Shown here: piece by piece, positions 1 to 8,608 of the stretch
How positions within the stretch are numbered: position 1 is the first letter of the stretch
How the letters are laid out: each line of letters begins with the position of its first letter
Assembly (NCBI GenBank): GCA_029279965.1
Contig: JAJUHJ010000017.1
Coordinates: 1-37,290 of the forward strand
Source: Phyllobacteriaceae bacterium
GTDB lineage: Bacteria; Pseudomonadota; Alphaproteobacteria; Rhizobiales; Rhizobiaceae
Length of the DNA stretch: 37,290 nucleotides
Reading direction: 5' to 3'
The notes under the pieces: generated by a model
The model's input: the letters and a program-made list of their open reading frames with translations, nothing else
Told to the model about the DNA's origin: nothing
The model's database searches: none
Program-made: the position numbers and the translations under genes

Positions 1-2
1 CG

Positions 3-105
3 CAGTTTCTCGTGGAGGCCGTCACCCTCGCGCTGGTCGGCGGCATGTGCGGCATTCTGGTGGGGGTCGGCGGGTCCTACGCGATCGCCCACTTTGCCGG
101 CTGGC
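3..105 (+). other. MacB/FtsX-type permease fragment fused in frame to sucA
   Basis: The first codons read QFLVEAVTLALVGGMCGIL and continue with a glycine-rich hydrophobic run ending in HFAGW. This resembles the final membrane segment of MacB-type ABC permeases (QFLIEA followed by a GG-G-LG helix) and has no counterpart in soluble E1 enzymes. SucA homology resumes at about WRTHLEAEFEAG near base 101. The join falls at a ctggcgc stretch that could plausibly have occurred in both parents, which suggests a microhomology junction or a chimeric assembly. The family assignment is by motif recognition only. Confidence 0.6.
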
Positions 106-1430
106 GCACCCATCTGGAAGCCGAGTTCGAGGCCGGCGAAACCTACAAGCCCAACAAGGCCGACTGGCTGGACGGCGCATGGTCGGGCCTGAGAAAAGCC
201 GACCATGAAGATGAACAGCGCCGCGGCAAGACCGCAGTGCCTGTCAAGACGCTGAAGGACATCGGCAAGAAGCTTAGCGAAGTGCCCGAGGATTTCGAGG
301 TGCACCGCACTGTTCGCCGGTTCCTCGACAATCGCAAGAAGATGATCGAGTCGGGCGAAGGGCTCGACTGGGCGACGGCGGAAGCGCTTGCCTTCGGCTC
401 CATCCTGCTCGAAGGCAATCCGGTGCGCCTGTCCGGCCAGGATTCCGAACGCGGCACCTTCTCCCAGCGCCACTCGGTGCTCTATGACCAGAGGGACGAG
501 AACCGTTACATCCCGCTCAACCATCTGGGGCCGCAGCAATCCTATTACGAGGTCATCAATTCGATGCTCTCGGAAGAGGCGGTGCTAGGATTCGAATACG
601 GCTTCTCGCTGGCCGAGCCGCGCGCGCTGACGCTCTGGGAAGCCCAGTTCGGCGACTTTGCCAATGGTGCGCAAGTTCTGTTCGACCAATTCATCTCGTC
701 TGGCGAGCGCAAATGGCTGCGAATGTCCGGCCTTGTCTGCCTGCTGCCCCATGGCTATGAAGGCCAAGGGCCGGAGCACTCCTCCGCCCGGCTCGAGCGC
801 TTTCTGCAGATGTGCGCTGAGGACAACATGCAAGTTGCCAATTGCACCACGCCTGCCAACTACTTCCACATTCTGCGGAGGCAGCTAAAGCGCGACTTCC
901 GCAAGCCGCTGATCCTGATGACGCCGAAATCGCTTCTGCGCCACAAACGGGCAGTATCCACGCTTGCGGAAATGTCCGGCGAAAGCTCCTTCCACCGGCT
1001 GCTTTGGGACGATGCGGAGTACCTGAAGGGCCAGCAGATCAAGCTGGTCAAGGATTCCAAGATCCGCCGCGTGGTGCTGTGCACAGGCAAGGTCTATTAC
1101 GACCTTTACGAGGAGCGTGAAAAGCGCGGCATCGACGACATCTATCTGCTGCGCATCGAGCAGCTTTATCCGTTCCCGGCCAAGGCGCTGATCAACGAAT
1201 TGTCGCGCTTCAAGAACGCGGAAATGGTGTGGTGTCAGGAAGAGCCCAAGAACATGGGGGCCTGGTCTTTCATCGACCCCTATCTGGAATGGGTCTTGCA
1301 GCACATCGACGCAAAGCACAAGCGCGCGCGTTATACCGGACGTCCCGCCGCCGCATCGCCCGCTACGGGCATGATGTCGAAACATCTGGAACAGCTCGCC
1401 GCCTTCCTCGAAGACGCGCTAGGCAGCTAA
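3..1430 (+). CDS. sucA: 2-oxoglutarate dehydrogenase E1, C-terminal half, 5'-partial and chimeric
   Basis: E1 of the 2-oxoglutarate dehydrogenase complex decarboxylates 2-oxoglutarate with ThDP and passes succinyl groups to the E2 lipoyl arm. From about base 100 the frame matches SucA closely: YKPNKADWLDG, then the pyrimidine-binding transketolase-type region (PVRLSGQDSERGTFSQRH, WEAQFGDFANGAQV, LLPHGYEGQGPEHSSARLE) and the E1 C-terminal domain (CQEEPKNMGAW, YTGRPAAASPA). Only about 440 of the usual 930-1000 residues are present; the N-terminal and ThDP-diphosphate-binding domains are missing. The preceding 34 codons are not SucA (see next entry). The frame is open to the window edge, and the GTG at 12 is not a credible SucA start. 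The stop lies 34 bp before sucB, as expected for an operon. As it stands the product could not be a working E1 unless the break is an assembly artefact. Confidence 0.9.
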   Translation, partial: QFLVEAVTLALVGGMCGILVGVGGSYAIAHFAGWRTHLEAEFEAGETYKPNKADWLDGAWSGLRKADHEDEQRRGKTAVPVKTLKDIGKKLSEVPEDFEVHRTVRRFLDNRKKMIESGEGLDWATAEALAFGSILLEGNPVRLSGQDSERGTFSQRHSVLYDQRDENRYIPLNHLGPQQSYYEVINSMLSEEAVLGFEYGFSLAEPRALTLWEAQFGDFANGAQVLFDQFISSGERKWLRMSGLVCLLPHGYEGQGPEHSSARLERFLQMCAEDNMQVANCTTPANYFHILRRQLKRDFRKPLILMTPKSLLRHKRAVSTLAEMSGESSFHRLLWDDAEYLKGQQIKLVKDSKIRRVVLCTGKVYYDLYEEREKRGIDDIYLLRIEQLYPFPAKALINELSRFKNAEMVWCQEEPKNMGAWSFIDPYLEWVLQHIDAKHKRARYTGRPAAASPATGMMSKHLEQLAAFLEDALGS

Positions 1431-1464
1431 CTGACGATCGAACAGAACCTACGAAAGCTGAAAA

Positions 1465-3033
1465 ATGGCCACCGAAATCCGCGTTCCCACACTGGGCGAA
1501 TCCGTAACCGAGGCGACCATCGGCCGCTGGTTCAAGGAGGTGGGCGAGACGATTGCGGCTGATGAGCCGATCGTCGAGCTCGAGACCGACAAGGTGACTG
1601 TCGAGGTGCCCGCGCCTGCAGCCGGAAGTTTGCAGGAGATTTCCGCCAAGGAAGGCGAGACGGTGGAGGTCGGCGCCTTGCTCGGTACAATCGGCAAGGC
1701 CGACGCGAAGGCCGCAAAGCCCTCCGGGAAGGAAGCTCCGAAGGCTGAGAAGACTGAGGCTCCCGCGGCAACGAGCGGCAAGCTGGTGGACGTCAATGTA
1801 CCCTCGGCCGGTGAATCCGTAACCGAGGCCCAGGTCGGCGAAATCTACAAGAATGTCGGCGACACAGTGACCGCCGACGAGGCCATTCTGGAGCTGGAGA
1901 CCGACAAGGCTGCCCAGGAAGTCATGGCGCCGGTGGCGGGGATCATTCGCGAGTTGGCCGTATCGAGCGGAGACGAAGTGAAGGTCGGCGCCCTGCTGGC
2001 GCGGATCGAAGAAGGCGCAACCGGATCGGAAGCCGTTGCACAGGCGGCAGGAAGCTCCGGTGCGTCCACGACGCGGGAAGCCGAGGCCAAGACGGCGAAT
2101 ATTGGCGGCGAACCTGAAATCGAGGAACGCGGCGAAAGGCCGCCCGCACCCTCCGCTGCCAAAATGATGAAGGAGCAGGGGCTGAAAGCATCGGATGTCT
2201 CCGGCTCGGGCAGGGGCGGACAGGTGTTGAAGGGCGATGTGCTGGCGGCGATCGAACGAGGCGAGCACGGCGCGGCCGACCGGCCCGCCGAAGCGCCGAA
2301 AGCAGCCCGCGCGCCGTCACGGGTGGGTGACGAGGAACGCGAAGAGCGCGTGAAGATGACACGCCTGCGCCAGACCATCGCACGGCGCCTCAAGGATGCA
2401 CAGAACACGGCCGCAATGCTGACCACCTTCAACGAGGTGGACATGACGGCGGTCATGGACCTGCGCAAGAAGTACAAGGAGCTGTTCGAGAAGAAGCATA
2501 GCGTTAAACTTGGCTTCATGGGCTTCTTCACGAAGGCGATCTGCCATGCACTGAAGGAGATCCCGGCGGTCAATGCCGAGATCGACGGCACGGACATCAT
2601 CTACAAGAACTACTGCCATATCGGCGTGGCGGTCGGCACGGATCGTGGGCTCGTCGTGCCCGTGGTGCGCGACGCAGACCATATGAGCATCGCCGAGATC
2701 GAGAAGGAGATCGGCCGGCTGGGCCTGGAAGCCCGCGACGGCAAGCTGTCGATGGCCGACATGCAGGGCGGCACCTTCACGATATCCAATGGCGGCGTCT
2801 ATGGCTCGCTGATGTCGACGCCGATCCTCAATGCGCCCCAATCCGGCATTCTTGGCATGCACAAGATCCAGGAGCGGCCGATGGTCGTCGGCGGGCAGGT
2901 CGTCATCCGTCCGATGATGTATCTCGCCCTTTCCTACGATCATCGCATCGTCGACGGCAAGGAAGCCGTCACCTTCCTGGTCCGCGTGAAAGAGGTGCTG
3001 GAAGATCCTGAACGCCTGGTCCTGGACCTCTGA
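1465..3033 (+). CDS. sucB: 2-oxoglutarate dehydrogenase E2, dihydrolipoyl succinyltransferase with two lipoyl domains
   Basis: E2 forms the core of the 2-oxoglutarate dehydrogenase complex and transfers the succinyl group from its lipoyl arm to CoA. Domains in order in this 522-residue protein: lipoyl domain 1 (about 2-77, lipoylated K43 in ETDKVTVEV), an Ala/Lys/Pro linker, lipoyl domain 2 (about 106-181, K148 in ETDKAAQEV), another linker, the peripheral subunit-binding domain (about 228-266, [15 protein letters not shown]), and the catalytic acyltransferase domain from about 290 with the active-site DHRIVDG near the C-terminus. Most rhizobial SucB proteins I know of carry one lipoyl domain and are near 410-425 residues, so this one is about 100 residues longer. 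The gene lies 34 bp after sucA and 39 bp before lpdA, so one operon is likely. The [12 protein letters not shown] start supports succinyl rather than acetyl specificity. Confidence 0.96.
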   Translation: MATEIRVPTLGESVTEATIGRWFKEVGETIAADEPIVELETDKVTVEVPAPAAGSLQEISAKEGETVEVGALLGTIGKADAKAAKPSGKEAPKAEKTEAPAATSGKLVDVNVPSAGESVTEAQVGEIYKNVGDTVTADEAILELETDKAAQEVMAPVAGIIRELAVSSGDEVKVGALLARIEEGATGSEAVAQAAGSSGASTTREAEAKTANIGGEPEIEERGERPPAPSAAKMMKEQGLKASDVSGSGRGGQVLKGDVLAAIERGEHGAADRPAEAPKAARAPSRVGDEEREERVKMTRLRQTIARRLKDAQNTAAMLTTFNEVDMTAVMDLRKKYKELFEKKHSVKLGFMGFFTKAICHALKEIPAVNAEIDGTDIIYKNYCHIGVAVGTDRGLVVPVVRDADHMSIAEIEKEIGRLGLEARDGKLSMADMQGGTFTISNGGVYGSLMSTPILNAPQSGILGMHKIQERPMVVGGQVVIRPMMYLALSYDHRIVDGKEAVTFLVRVKEVLEDPERLVLDL

Positions 3034-3072
3034 GCCTCTCCCCCTTTCCTGCAAACAAAGTGAGGGACTTCC

Positions 3073-4485
3073 ATGTCCGACACCTATGATGTCGTCGTGA
3101 TCGGAACCGGCCCCGGTGGCTATGTCTGTGCGATCAAGGCCGCCCAACTGGGGCTTAAGACCGCGGTTGTGGAGAAGCGGCCGGGACATGGGGGCACCTG
3201 CGTCAATGTCGGCTGCATCCCCTCCAAGGCGTTGCTGCACGCCACGGAGATGCTGGCGGAGGCGAAGCACTCCTTCGCCAACCTCGGTATTGATGTGGGC
3301 GAACCCAAGGTCGACCTGAAAAAGATGCTCGCCCACAAGGACAGGACTGTCGAGCAGAACGTCAAGGGCCTCGATTTCCTGTTCAAGAAGAACAAGATCG
3401 ACAGCTTCCGTGGTACGGGAAGAATCGCCGGTGCCGGAAAGGTGATTGTCACCGGTGAGGACGGTAAGGAACAGACTGTCGAGACGAAGAACATCGTCAT
3501 CGCCACCGGCTCGGACGTCGCCGGCATTCCAGGCGTGGAGGTGGCGTTCGATGAGAAGGTGATCGTCTCATCGACCGGGGCTCTCGAATTCGGTCAAGTA
3601 CCGGAAACGATGGTGGTCGTCGGAGGCGGGGTCATCGGGCTGGAGCTCGGCTCCGTCTGGTCCCGGCTTGGCGCGAAAGTGACCGTGGTCGAGTATCTCG
3701 ACACAATCCTTGGCGGCATGGACGGCGAACTCGCCAAACAGTTTCAGCGCCTTCTTTCAAAGCAGGGTTTCACCTTCAAGCTCGGCGCGAAAGTGACGGA
3801 CGTATCAGAGGCGAAGAACGGTGCCAGGATCACCTTCGAGCCGGCCAAGGGCGGCGAAGCGGAAACCGTTGAAGCCGATGTCGTGCTGGTTGCCACCGGA
3901 CGCAAGCCGATGACGGAGGGGCTCGGCCTCGAGGAGGCGGGCATTGCGACGGACGAGCGCGGCCGTGTCAGAACGGACGCCCATCTGAGGACCAATGTCG
4001 AAGGAATCTATGCGATCGGCGATGTGATCGCCGGCCCGATGCTCGCCCACAAGGCTGAAGAAGAGGGCGTCGCAGTTGCCGAGATCATCGCCGGACAGGC
4101 CGGTCACGTGAATTACGAGGTCATTCCGAGCGTGGTCTACACCAGCCCCGAAATCGCGTCCGTGGGCCGCACCGAAGACGAACTGAAGAAGGCTGGCGTC
4201 GAATTTAATGTCGGAAAGTTTCCCTTCAGCGCCAATGGCCGTGCGCGTTCCATGCTGCACACGGATGGTTTTGTGAAGATCCTCGCTGACAAGAAGACGG
4301 ACCGCGTGCTGGGCGCCCATATCCTTGGGTTTGGCGCCGGCGAGATGATCCATGAAGCGGCGGTGCTGATGGAGTTTGGCGGCGCGGCCGAAGATCTCGC
4401 CCGGACCTGTCATGCGCATCCGACCATGTCGGAGGCCGTAAAGGAGGCGGCGCTCGCTGCCTACGACAAACCCATTCATTCGTAA
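3073..4485 (+). CDS. lpdA: Dihydrolipoamide dehydrogenase (E3)
   Basis: E3 reoxidises dihydrolipoyl groups on E2 with FAD and NAD+. The 470-residue protein is full length. It shows the FAD-binding GTGPGG (11-16), the redox disulfide [13 protein letters not shown] (C43 and C48), a second Rossmann fold for NAD ([12 protein letters not shown]), the ATGRKP segment, the second FAD motif ([16 protein letters not shown]), and the C-terminal dimerisation domain with the active-site histidine and glutamate in HAHPTMSEA. It sits 39 bp after sucB on the same strand, so it most likely serves the 2-oxoglutarate dehydrogenase complex; it may also serve other lipoyl complexes. A GAGGG element lies just ahead of the ATG. 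Confidence 0.97.
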   Translation: MSDTYDVVVIGTGPGGYVCAIKAAQLGLKTAVVEKRPGHGGTCVNVGCIPSKALLHATEMLAEAKHSFANLGIDVGEPKVDLKKMLAHKDRTVEQNVKGLDFLFKKNKIDSFRGTGRIAGAGKVIVTGEDGKEQTVETKNIVIATGSDVAGIPGVEVAFDEKVIVSSTGALEFGQVPETMVVVGGGVIGLELGSVWSRLGAKVTVVEYLDTILGGMDGELAKQFQRLLSKQGFTFKLGAKVTDVSEAKNGARITFEPAKGGEAETVEADVVLVATGRKPMTEGLGLEEAGIATDERGRVRTDAHLRTNVEGIYAIGDVIAGPMLAHKAEEEGVAVAEIIAGQAGHVNYEVIPSVVYTSPEIASVGRTEDELKKAGVEFNVGKFPFSANGRARSMLHTDGFVKILADKKTDRVLGAHILGFGAGEMIHEAAVLMEFGGAAEDLARTCHAHPTMSEAVKEAALAAYDKPIHS

Positions 4486-4498
4486 TGCTGGAAACGGA

Positions 4499-4526
4499 AG
4501 TGACCGCGGATAGACCCGCGGTCACT
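4499..4526. terminator. Perfect 11-bp hairpin between convergent genes
   Basis: AGTGACCGCGG (4499-4509) pairs without mismatch with CCGCGGTCACT (4516-4526) across a six-base loop. It lies between the lpdA stop and the stop of the convergent gene at 4538-4984. There is no clean T-tract on either side, so a bidirectional terminator is inferred from position and stability. Confidence 0.6.
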
Positions 4527-4537
4527 GTCCGAAACGA

Positions 4538-4984
4538 TCACTGCGCGGCCGGAGCTTCGGTGTCCGGCGCCGGTGCCGTTGCGTCACCACCTTCTGGCGC
4601 TGCTGCGCCACCTTCCGGTGCGGCAGGTGCGGTGTCGGTTGCACCTCCACCTTCAGGGGCTGCGGGCTCGGTCTCGGCGGGTGCCTCGCCGGCCGCATCG
4701 GGTGCGGGGTTTATAATCGTTTCGTCGCCTTCGGGAATTATCGTCGTATCACCGCCCTCCGGTACGATATCGGTGTCGGAGCTTCCGAAGAAAGCATTGT
4801 TGCCGAACGCCAGGAACAGAACGATCAAGACCGCAGCGAGCACTGCCACCACCACGAAGGTGCTGGTACCGCTCGAACGAACGACGGTCTGATTGGCTGC
4901 CGGGGGCGGGGTCCGCCCATCCCTGGCCGGATCGCGATAGGCATCCTGCGGGTCGGTCGTGCGATTGTTGTCTCGGTCCACCAT
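4538..4984 (-). CDS. Single-pass membrane protein with Pro/Ala/Glu-rich repetitive tail, function unknown
   Basis: The 148-residue product is read from ATG 4984, which has a GGAGAA element upstream; the frame also extends 15 codons further. An acidic/basic N-terminus of about 40 residues (MVDRDNNRTTDPQDAYRDP) is followed by one membrane helix (about 42-61). The rest is low-complexity, with several PEGG units (VPEGG, IPEGD, APEGG three times) rich in Ala, Pro, Glu and Thr. The tail probably extends into the periplasm and is likely disordered. I do not recognise a named family. It is convergent with lpdA and runs in the same direction as typA but far enough downstream to be its own unit. The opposite-strand reading of this region is Ser/Pro/Ala-rich and is taken as a shadow. 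Confidence 0.75.
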   Translation of the reverse strand: MVDRDNNRTTDPQDAYRDPARDGRTPPPAANQTVVRSSGTSTFVVVAVLAAVLIVLFLAFGNNAFFGSSDTDIVPEGGDTTIIPEGDETIINPAPDAAGEAPAETEPAAPEGGGATDTAPAAPEGGAAAPEGGDATAPAPDTEAPAAQ

Positions 4985-5118
4985 CGGAATTCTCCGTTTC
5001 ACATCGCGGTGATAACGCAAGATGTGCACAGACGTTCCAAGACAAACGCAAGAAGACGCAAAGAGGTCACATGCCGGTCAGCATGTCCTGACGCAAGCGA
5101 GAGGAGTAACGGGGCGTG

Positions 5119-6945
5119 TTACGCCGCCCCGGCAAGTCGCTTTTTTTCGAAGCGCTTGCGCTCGTGTGGATCAAGATAGAGCTTACGCAGGCGAATGGAC
5201 TTTGGCGTCACCTCCACCAGCTCATCATCTTGAATCCAGGCCAGCGCCCGCTCCAGGGTCATACGGATCGGCGGAGTAAGCTTCACCGCTTCGTCCTTTC
5301 CCGCGGCGCGAACGTTTGAGAGCTTCTTGCCCTTCAGCACGTTCACTTCCAGATCGTTGTCCCGGGAGTGGATGCCGACGATCATGCCCTGATAGACTTT
5401 CACCCCCGGGTCGATGACCATCGGGCCGCGATCCTCCAGGTTCCAAAGTGCATACGCCACGGATTCACCGGGCTCGTTTGCGATCAGCACTCCATTGACG
5501 CGACCACCGATCTCGCCGCGATAAGGCTGATACTCATGGAAAAGCCGGTTCATCACCGCCGTACCACGCGTATCGGTCAGCAGTTCGGACTGATAACCGA
5601 TCAGTCCCCGCGTCGGAGCATGGAAAACGAGCCGCTGGCGGTTGCCGCCGGAGGGGCGAAGCTCCACCATCTCGGCCTTGCGTTCCGACATCTTCTGCAC
5701 GACGGTGCCGGCGTGTTCCTCGTCCACGTCGACCACGACTTCCTCGATGGGCTCCAACAGCTCGCCGCTATCGTTCTTCTTCATCACGACGCGCGGGCGC
5801 GATACGGCAAGCTCAAAACCCTCGCGGCGCATCGTCTCGATCAATACGGCAAGCTGCAATTCGCCTCGGCCGGAAACAAAGAACGAGTCCTTGTCGGCCG
5901 ATTCCTCGATTTTGAGCGCCACATTGCCTTCCGCCTCGCGCAGAAGCCGATCGCGGATGACGCGGCTTGTCACCTTGTCGCCCTCAGTGCCGGCCAAAGG
6001 CGAATCGTTGACGAGAAAGCTCATGGTCACGGTCGGCGGGTCGATCGGCTGGGCTTCCATCGCCTCGCTGACGGAGGGATCGCAAAACGTGTCGGCCACC
6101 GTGCCCTTCGACAGCCCTGAAATCGCCACGATGTCTCCGGCTCTCGCACCATCGACGGGCTGGCGCTGGAGGCCTCGGAAAGCAAGGACCTTCGAGCTGC
6201 GACCCTGCTCCAGAACGGTGCCATCCCGCGCCAGCACCTTGACCGGTTGGTTCGGCTTGACCGTGCCTGAAGCGATCCGACCGGTGATGATGCGGCCAAG
6301 AAAGGGATCGGCTTCCAGAATGGTGCCGATCATGCGAAATGGCCCCTCCTCCACGGCCGGCTCCGGCACATGGGAAAGCACCAGATCGAACAGCGGTGCG
6401 AGCCCCTCGTCCTGCGGGCCGGCGGGGTCATAATTCATCCATCCATCACGACCCGAACCGTATAGAATCGGAAAGTCGAGTTGCTCGTCTGTCGCGTCGA
6501 GCGCGGCGAAGAGATCGAACACCTCGTTGATCACTTCGTCGGCGCGGGCATCCGTACGATCGATCTTGTTGACCGCGACGATGGGCTTCAATCCCACCTT
6601 CAGTGCCTTGCCGACAACGAATTTGGTCTGCGGCATCGGCCCCTCGGCCGCGTCAACGAGCAACACGGCGCCGTCCACCATGTTGAGAATACGCTCCACC
6701 TCACCGCCGAAATCGGCGTGGCCAGGGGTGTCTACGATGTTGATGCGCACGTCCTTCCAGACCACGGACGTGGCCTTGGCCAGGATGGTGATGCCGCGTT
6801 CACGCTCAAGATCGCTGGAATCCATCACGCGCTCGTCCACGCGCTGGTTGTCGCGGACGGAGCCCGACTGCTTCAAAAGCGCGTCGACAAGTGTGGTTTT
6901 CCCATGGTCGACATGGGCGATGATCGCGATATTTCGGAGTTTCAT
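5119..6945 (-). CDS. typA: Ribosome-associated translational GTPase TypA/BipA
   Basis: TypA is an EF-G-like GTPase that binds the ribosome and is involved in ribosome assembly and in stress and cold adaptation. Read from ATG 6945 the protein has 608 residues, the normal family length; a 15-codon extension upstream has no family match. GTP-binding motifs are in place: AHVDHGKTT (G1), RERGITI (switch I/G2), DTPGHADF (G3) and NKID (G4). An EF-Tu-like domain II follows, then EF-G-like domain III, domain V, and the TypA-specific C-terminus rich in Lys and Arg (KSIRLRKLYLDPHERKR). It is monocistronic by position, with the next gene upstream 157 bp away on the same strand. Confidence 0.97.
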   Translation of the reverse strand: MKLRNIAIIAHVDHGKTTLVDALLKQSGSVRDNQRVDERVMDSSDLERERGITILAKATSVVWKDVRINIVDTPGHADFGGEVERILNMVDGAVLLVDAAEGPMPQTKFVVGKALKVGLKPIVAVNKIDRTDARADEVINEVFDLFAALDATDEQLDFPILYGSGRDGWMNYDPAGPQDEGLAPLFDLVLSHVPEPAVEEGPFRMIGTILEADPFLGRIITGRIASGTVKPNQPVKVLARDGTVLEQGRSSKVLAFRGLQRQPVDGARAGDIVAISGLSKGTVADTFCDPSVSEAMEAQPIDPPTVTMSFLVNDSPLAGTEGDKVTSRVIRDRLLREAEGNVALKIEESADKDSFFVSGRGELQLAVLIETMRREGFELAVSRPRVVMKKNDSGELLEPIEEVVVDVDEEHAGTVVQKMSERKAEMVELRPSGGNRQRLVFHAPTRGLIGYQSELLTDTRGTAVMNRLFHEYQPYRGEIGGRVNGVLIANEPGESVAYALWNLEDRGPMVIDPGVKVYQGMIVGIHSRDNDLEVNVLKGKKLSNVRAAGKDEAVKLTPPIRMTLERALAWIQDDELVEVTPKSIRLRKLYLDPHERKRFEKKRLAGAA

Positions 6946-7102
6946 GGTCACTCTTTGGGGGGCCGGGCGCGTAAGAGTTGCGCACCGCACAAGCTTCGAT
7001 CGTCGCGCTCATACAGGTTTTTCCGCAGATGCGAAAGAGACCGCGCTGACATCCAAGCATCGAATATAAGGATGAACCTTCCGAAAAACACCCCGTCGAA
7101 AA

Positions 7103-7990
7103 TCAATCCCAGGATGCATCCTCGAAAGTGCCGAGGGGGAATTTCAGGTAGCGCCTTCCATTCGCCTCCGGCTCGGGCAGGCGCCCACCGTTTATATTCA
7201 CCTGCAGCGCGTGCAGGATAAGCTTCGGCATGGGCAGTGTGCGATCCCGCGCCTCGCGCATTTTCACGAACGCTTCCTCCGTATCGCACCTGGAGATATG
7301 AATGTTGCGCGCCCTCTGCTCTGCCACCGTGCTTTCCCAGCGTGGCTCGCGCCCGCCCGGCTGATAATCGTGCCCGGTGAAGATGCGCGTCTTGTCCGGA
7401 AGCGCAAGAATCTCCTGTATTGAACGCCACAGGCGCTTTGCATCGCCGCCTGGGAAATCCGCACGCGCCGTGCCGCCATCGGGCATGAACAGCGTATCGT
7501 GCACGAAGGCCGCATCGCCGATTACATAGGTGATGGAGGCGAGCGTATGTCCCGGTGAAAACAGGATGCGGGCTGGAATGGTGCCTATGGAGAACGTATC
7601 GCCTTCGGCGAACAGCCGGTCCCATTGCGAACCGTCGGCGGGAAAATCAGGCCAGTTATAGATGTCCTTCCAGAGCCGCTGGACCTCGACCACTTTCTCG
7701 CCGATCGCCGTTGGCGCACCCGTCCTGTGCTTCAGATAGCTCGCCGCGGAGAGATGATCGGCGTGGGGATGGGTATCAAGAATCCACTCGATCGCCAGTC
7801 CTTCCCGTTCGACAAAATGAAGAAGCGCGTCGGCACTTCCGGTGCCGATTGCGCCGGACTTCTCATCGAAATCCAGAACGGGATCGATGAGGGCGCATTT
7901 TCCCGTTGCCGGATCGGCCGCGATATACTGGACCGAGGAGGTACGCTCCTCGAAAAACGCGGTCACATCAGGTGCGGTCGCGGCACTCAT
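7103..7990 (-). CDS. MBL-fold hydrolase, persulfide dioxygenase (ETHE1/Blh)-like
   Basis: A metallo-beta-lactamase-fold protein of about 295 residues. The metal site is clear: HPHADH in the context LDTHPHADHLSAASYLK, a second histidine in SPGHT, the bridging aspartate in FVHDTLF, and a final histidine in FTGHDYQPGG. The spacing and the SAASYLK and GHDYQPGGR contexts resemble the ETHE1/Blh group, which oxidises glutathione persulfide in sulfide detoxification, rather than glyoxalase II. In rhizobia Blh is usually next to the BigR sensor; no BigR, rhodanese or sulfite exporter is present here, so the role is inferred from family only. Three possible starts are clustered (TTG 7996, ATG 7993, ATG 7990). 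The GGGAG element best fits ATG 7990. Confidence 0.85.
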   Translation of the reverse strand: MSAATAPDVTAFFEERTSSVQYIAADPATGKCALIDPVLDFDEKSGAIGTGSADALLHFVEREGLAIEWILDTHPHADHLSAASYLKHRTGAPTAIGEKVVEVQRLWKDIYNWPDFPADGSQWDRLFAEGDTFSIGTIPARILFSPGHTLASITYVIGDAAFVHDTLFMPDGGTARADFPGGDAKRLWRSIQEILALPDKTRIFTGHDYQPGGREPRWESTVAEQRARNIHISRCDTEEAFVKMREARDRTLPMPKLILHALQVNINGGRLPEPEANGRRYLKFPLGTFEDASWD

Positions 7991-8272
7991 CATCAACTCC
8001 CATCATAGTGTTCCTGCTTCGAAGCTGTTAGTCCCTGATGGCCGAACAAGCAATTTCCCATTCCTCCACAAGTTGGGTGAAGCTGTTCCAAGAATGGGGG
8101 ATTTTCCAGCGGTTCATTTCATCTGGTCCCCCGCATTTCCGCGAAAAAATACCCAGCTTCCACGCTGCCTGCCGGTTGGAACAGCCTTGACCTGACGGAC
8201 TGTCTAAGGCATCGAACCGGCAACTTCGCTGCCTGCCGAGTCGCGGGCATTTTCCTTTATCCGGAGAAAGTC

Positions 8273-8536
8273 ATGGCTGACGACATTACCAGTGAATCCG
8301 CGCAAACCGTTGCCGCCGGACAGCTTCGTGCCTTCATCGAGCGCATAGAGCGGCTGGAAGAGGAAAAGCAGACGATCGCCGACGACATCAAGGAGGTCTA
8401 TGCGGAGATGAAGGGCACCGGCTTTGATGTAAAGGCCGTTCGCACCATCGTGCGCCTGCGCAAGAAAGATCAGTCCGAGCGCCAGGAAGAAGAGGCGATG
8501 ATCGATCTCTACAAAGCCGCGCTCGGTATGGCGTAA
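8273..8536 (+). CDS. gapR: GapR/DUF2312 nucleoid-associated protein
   Basis: A small 87-residue protein of the DUF2312 family. In Caulobacter GapR binds overtwisted AT-rich DNA ahead of replication and transcription forks and supports topoisomerase action. The family signature is plain: [19 protein letters not shown], then [21 protein letters not shown], then a C-terminal helix with [20 protein letters not shown]. The predicted fold is a long coiled coil with a basic patch. The start is supported by CCGGAGAAAGTC directly upstream. It appears monocistronic, followed after 72 bp by the YihY-family gene. Rhizobial genomes often carry more than one DUF2312 copy, so equivalence to the main Caulobacter GapR is likely but not proven. 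Confidence 0.92.
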   Translation: MADDITSESAQTVAAGQLRAFIERIERLEEEKQTIADDIKEVYAEMKGTGFDVKAVRTIVRLRKKDQSERQEEEAMIDLYKAALGMA

Positions 8537-8608
8537 TCCCCTTGCATTATACGGCCGGGAACCTGCCGCAGGCTCGCTTGTTCGTTCACGGACAGGAGGA
8601 GCCTTTCA

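Noticed and set aside
4485-4892. Plus-strand frame of 135 codons rich in Ser, Pro, Ala and Gly
   Set aside because: It is the complement of the PEGG-repeat gene at 4538-4984. Its low complexity comes from the repeat, and it overlaps the lpdA stop with no family match.
8187-8215. TTGACC as a gapR promoter
   Set aside because: The -35 match is good, but no acceptable -10 box lies 16-18 bp downstream.
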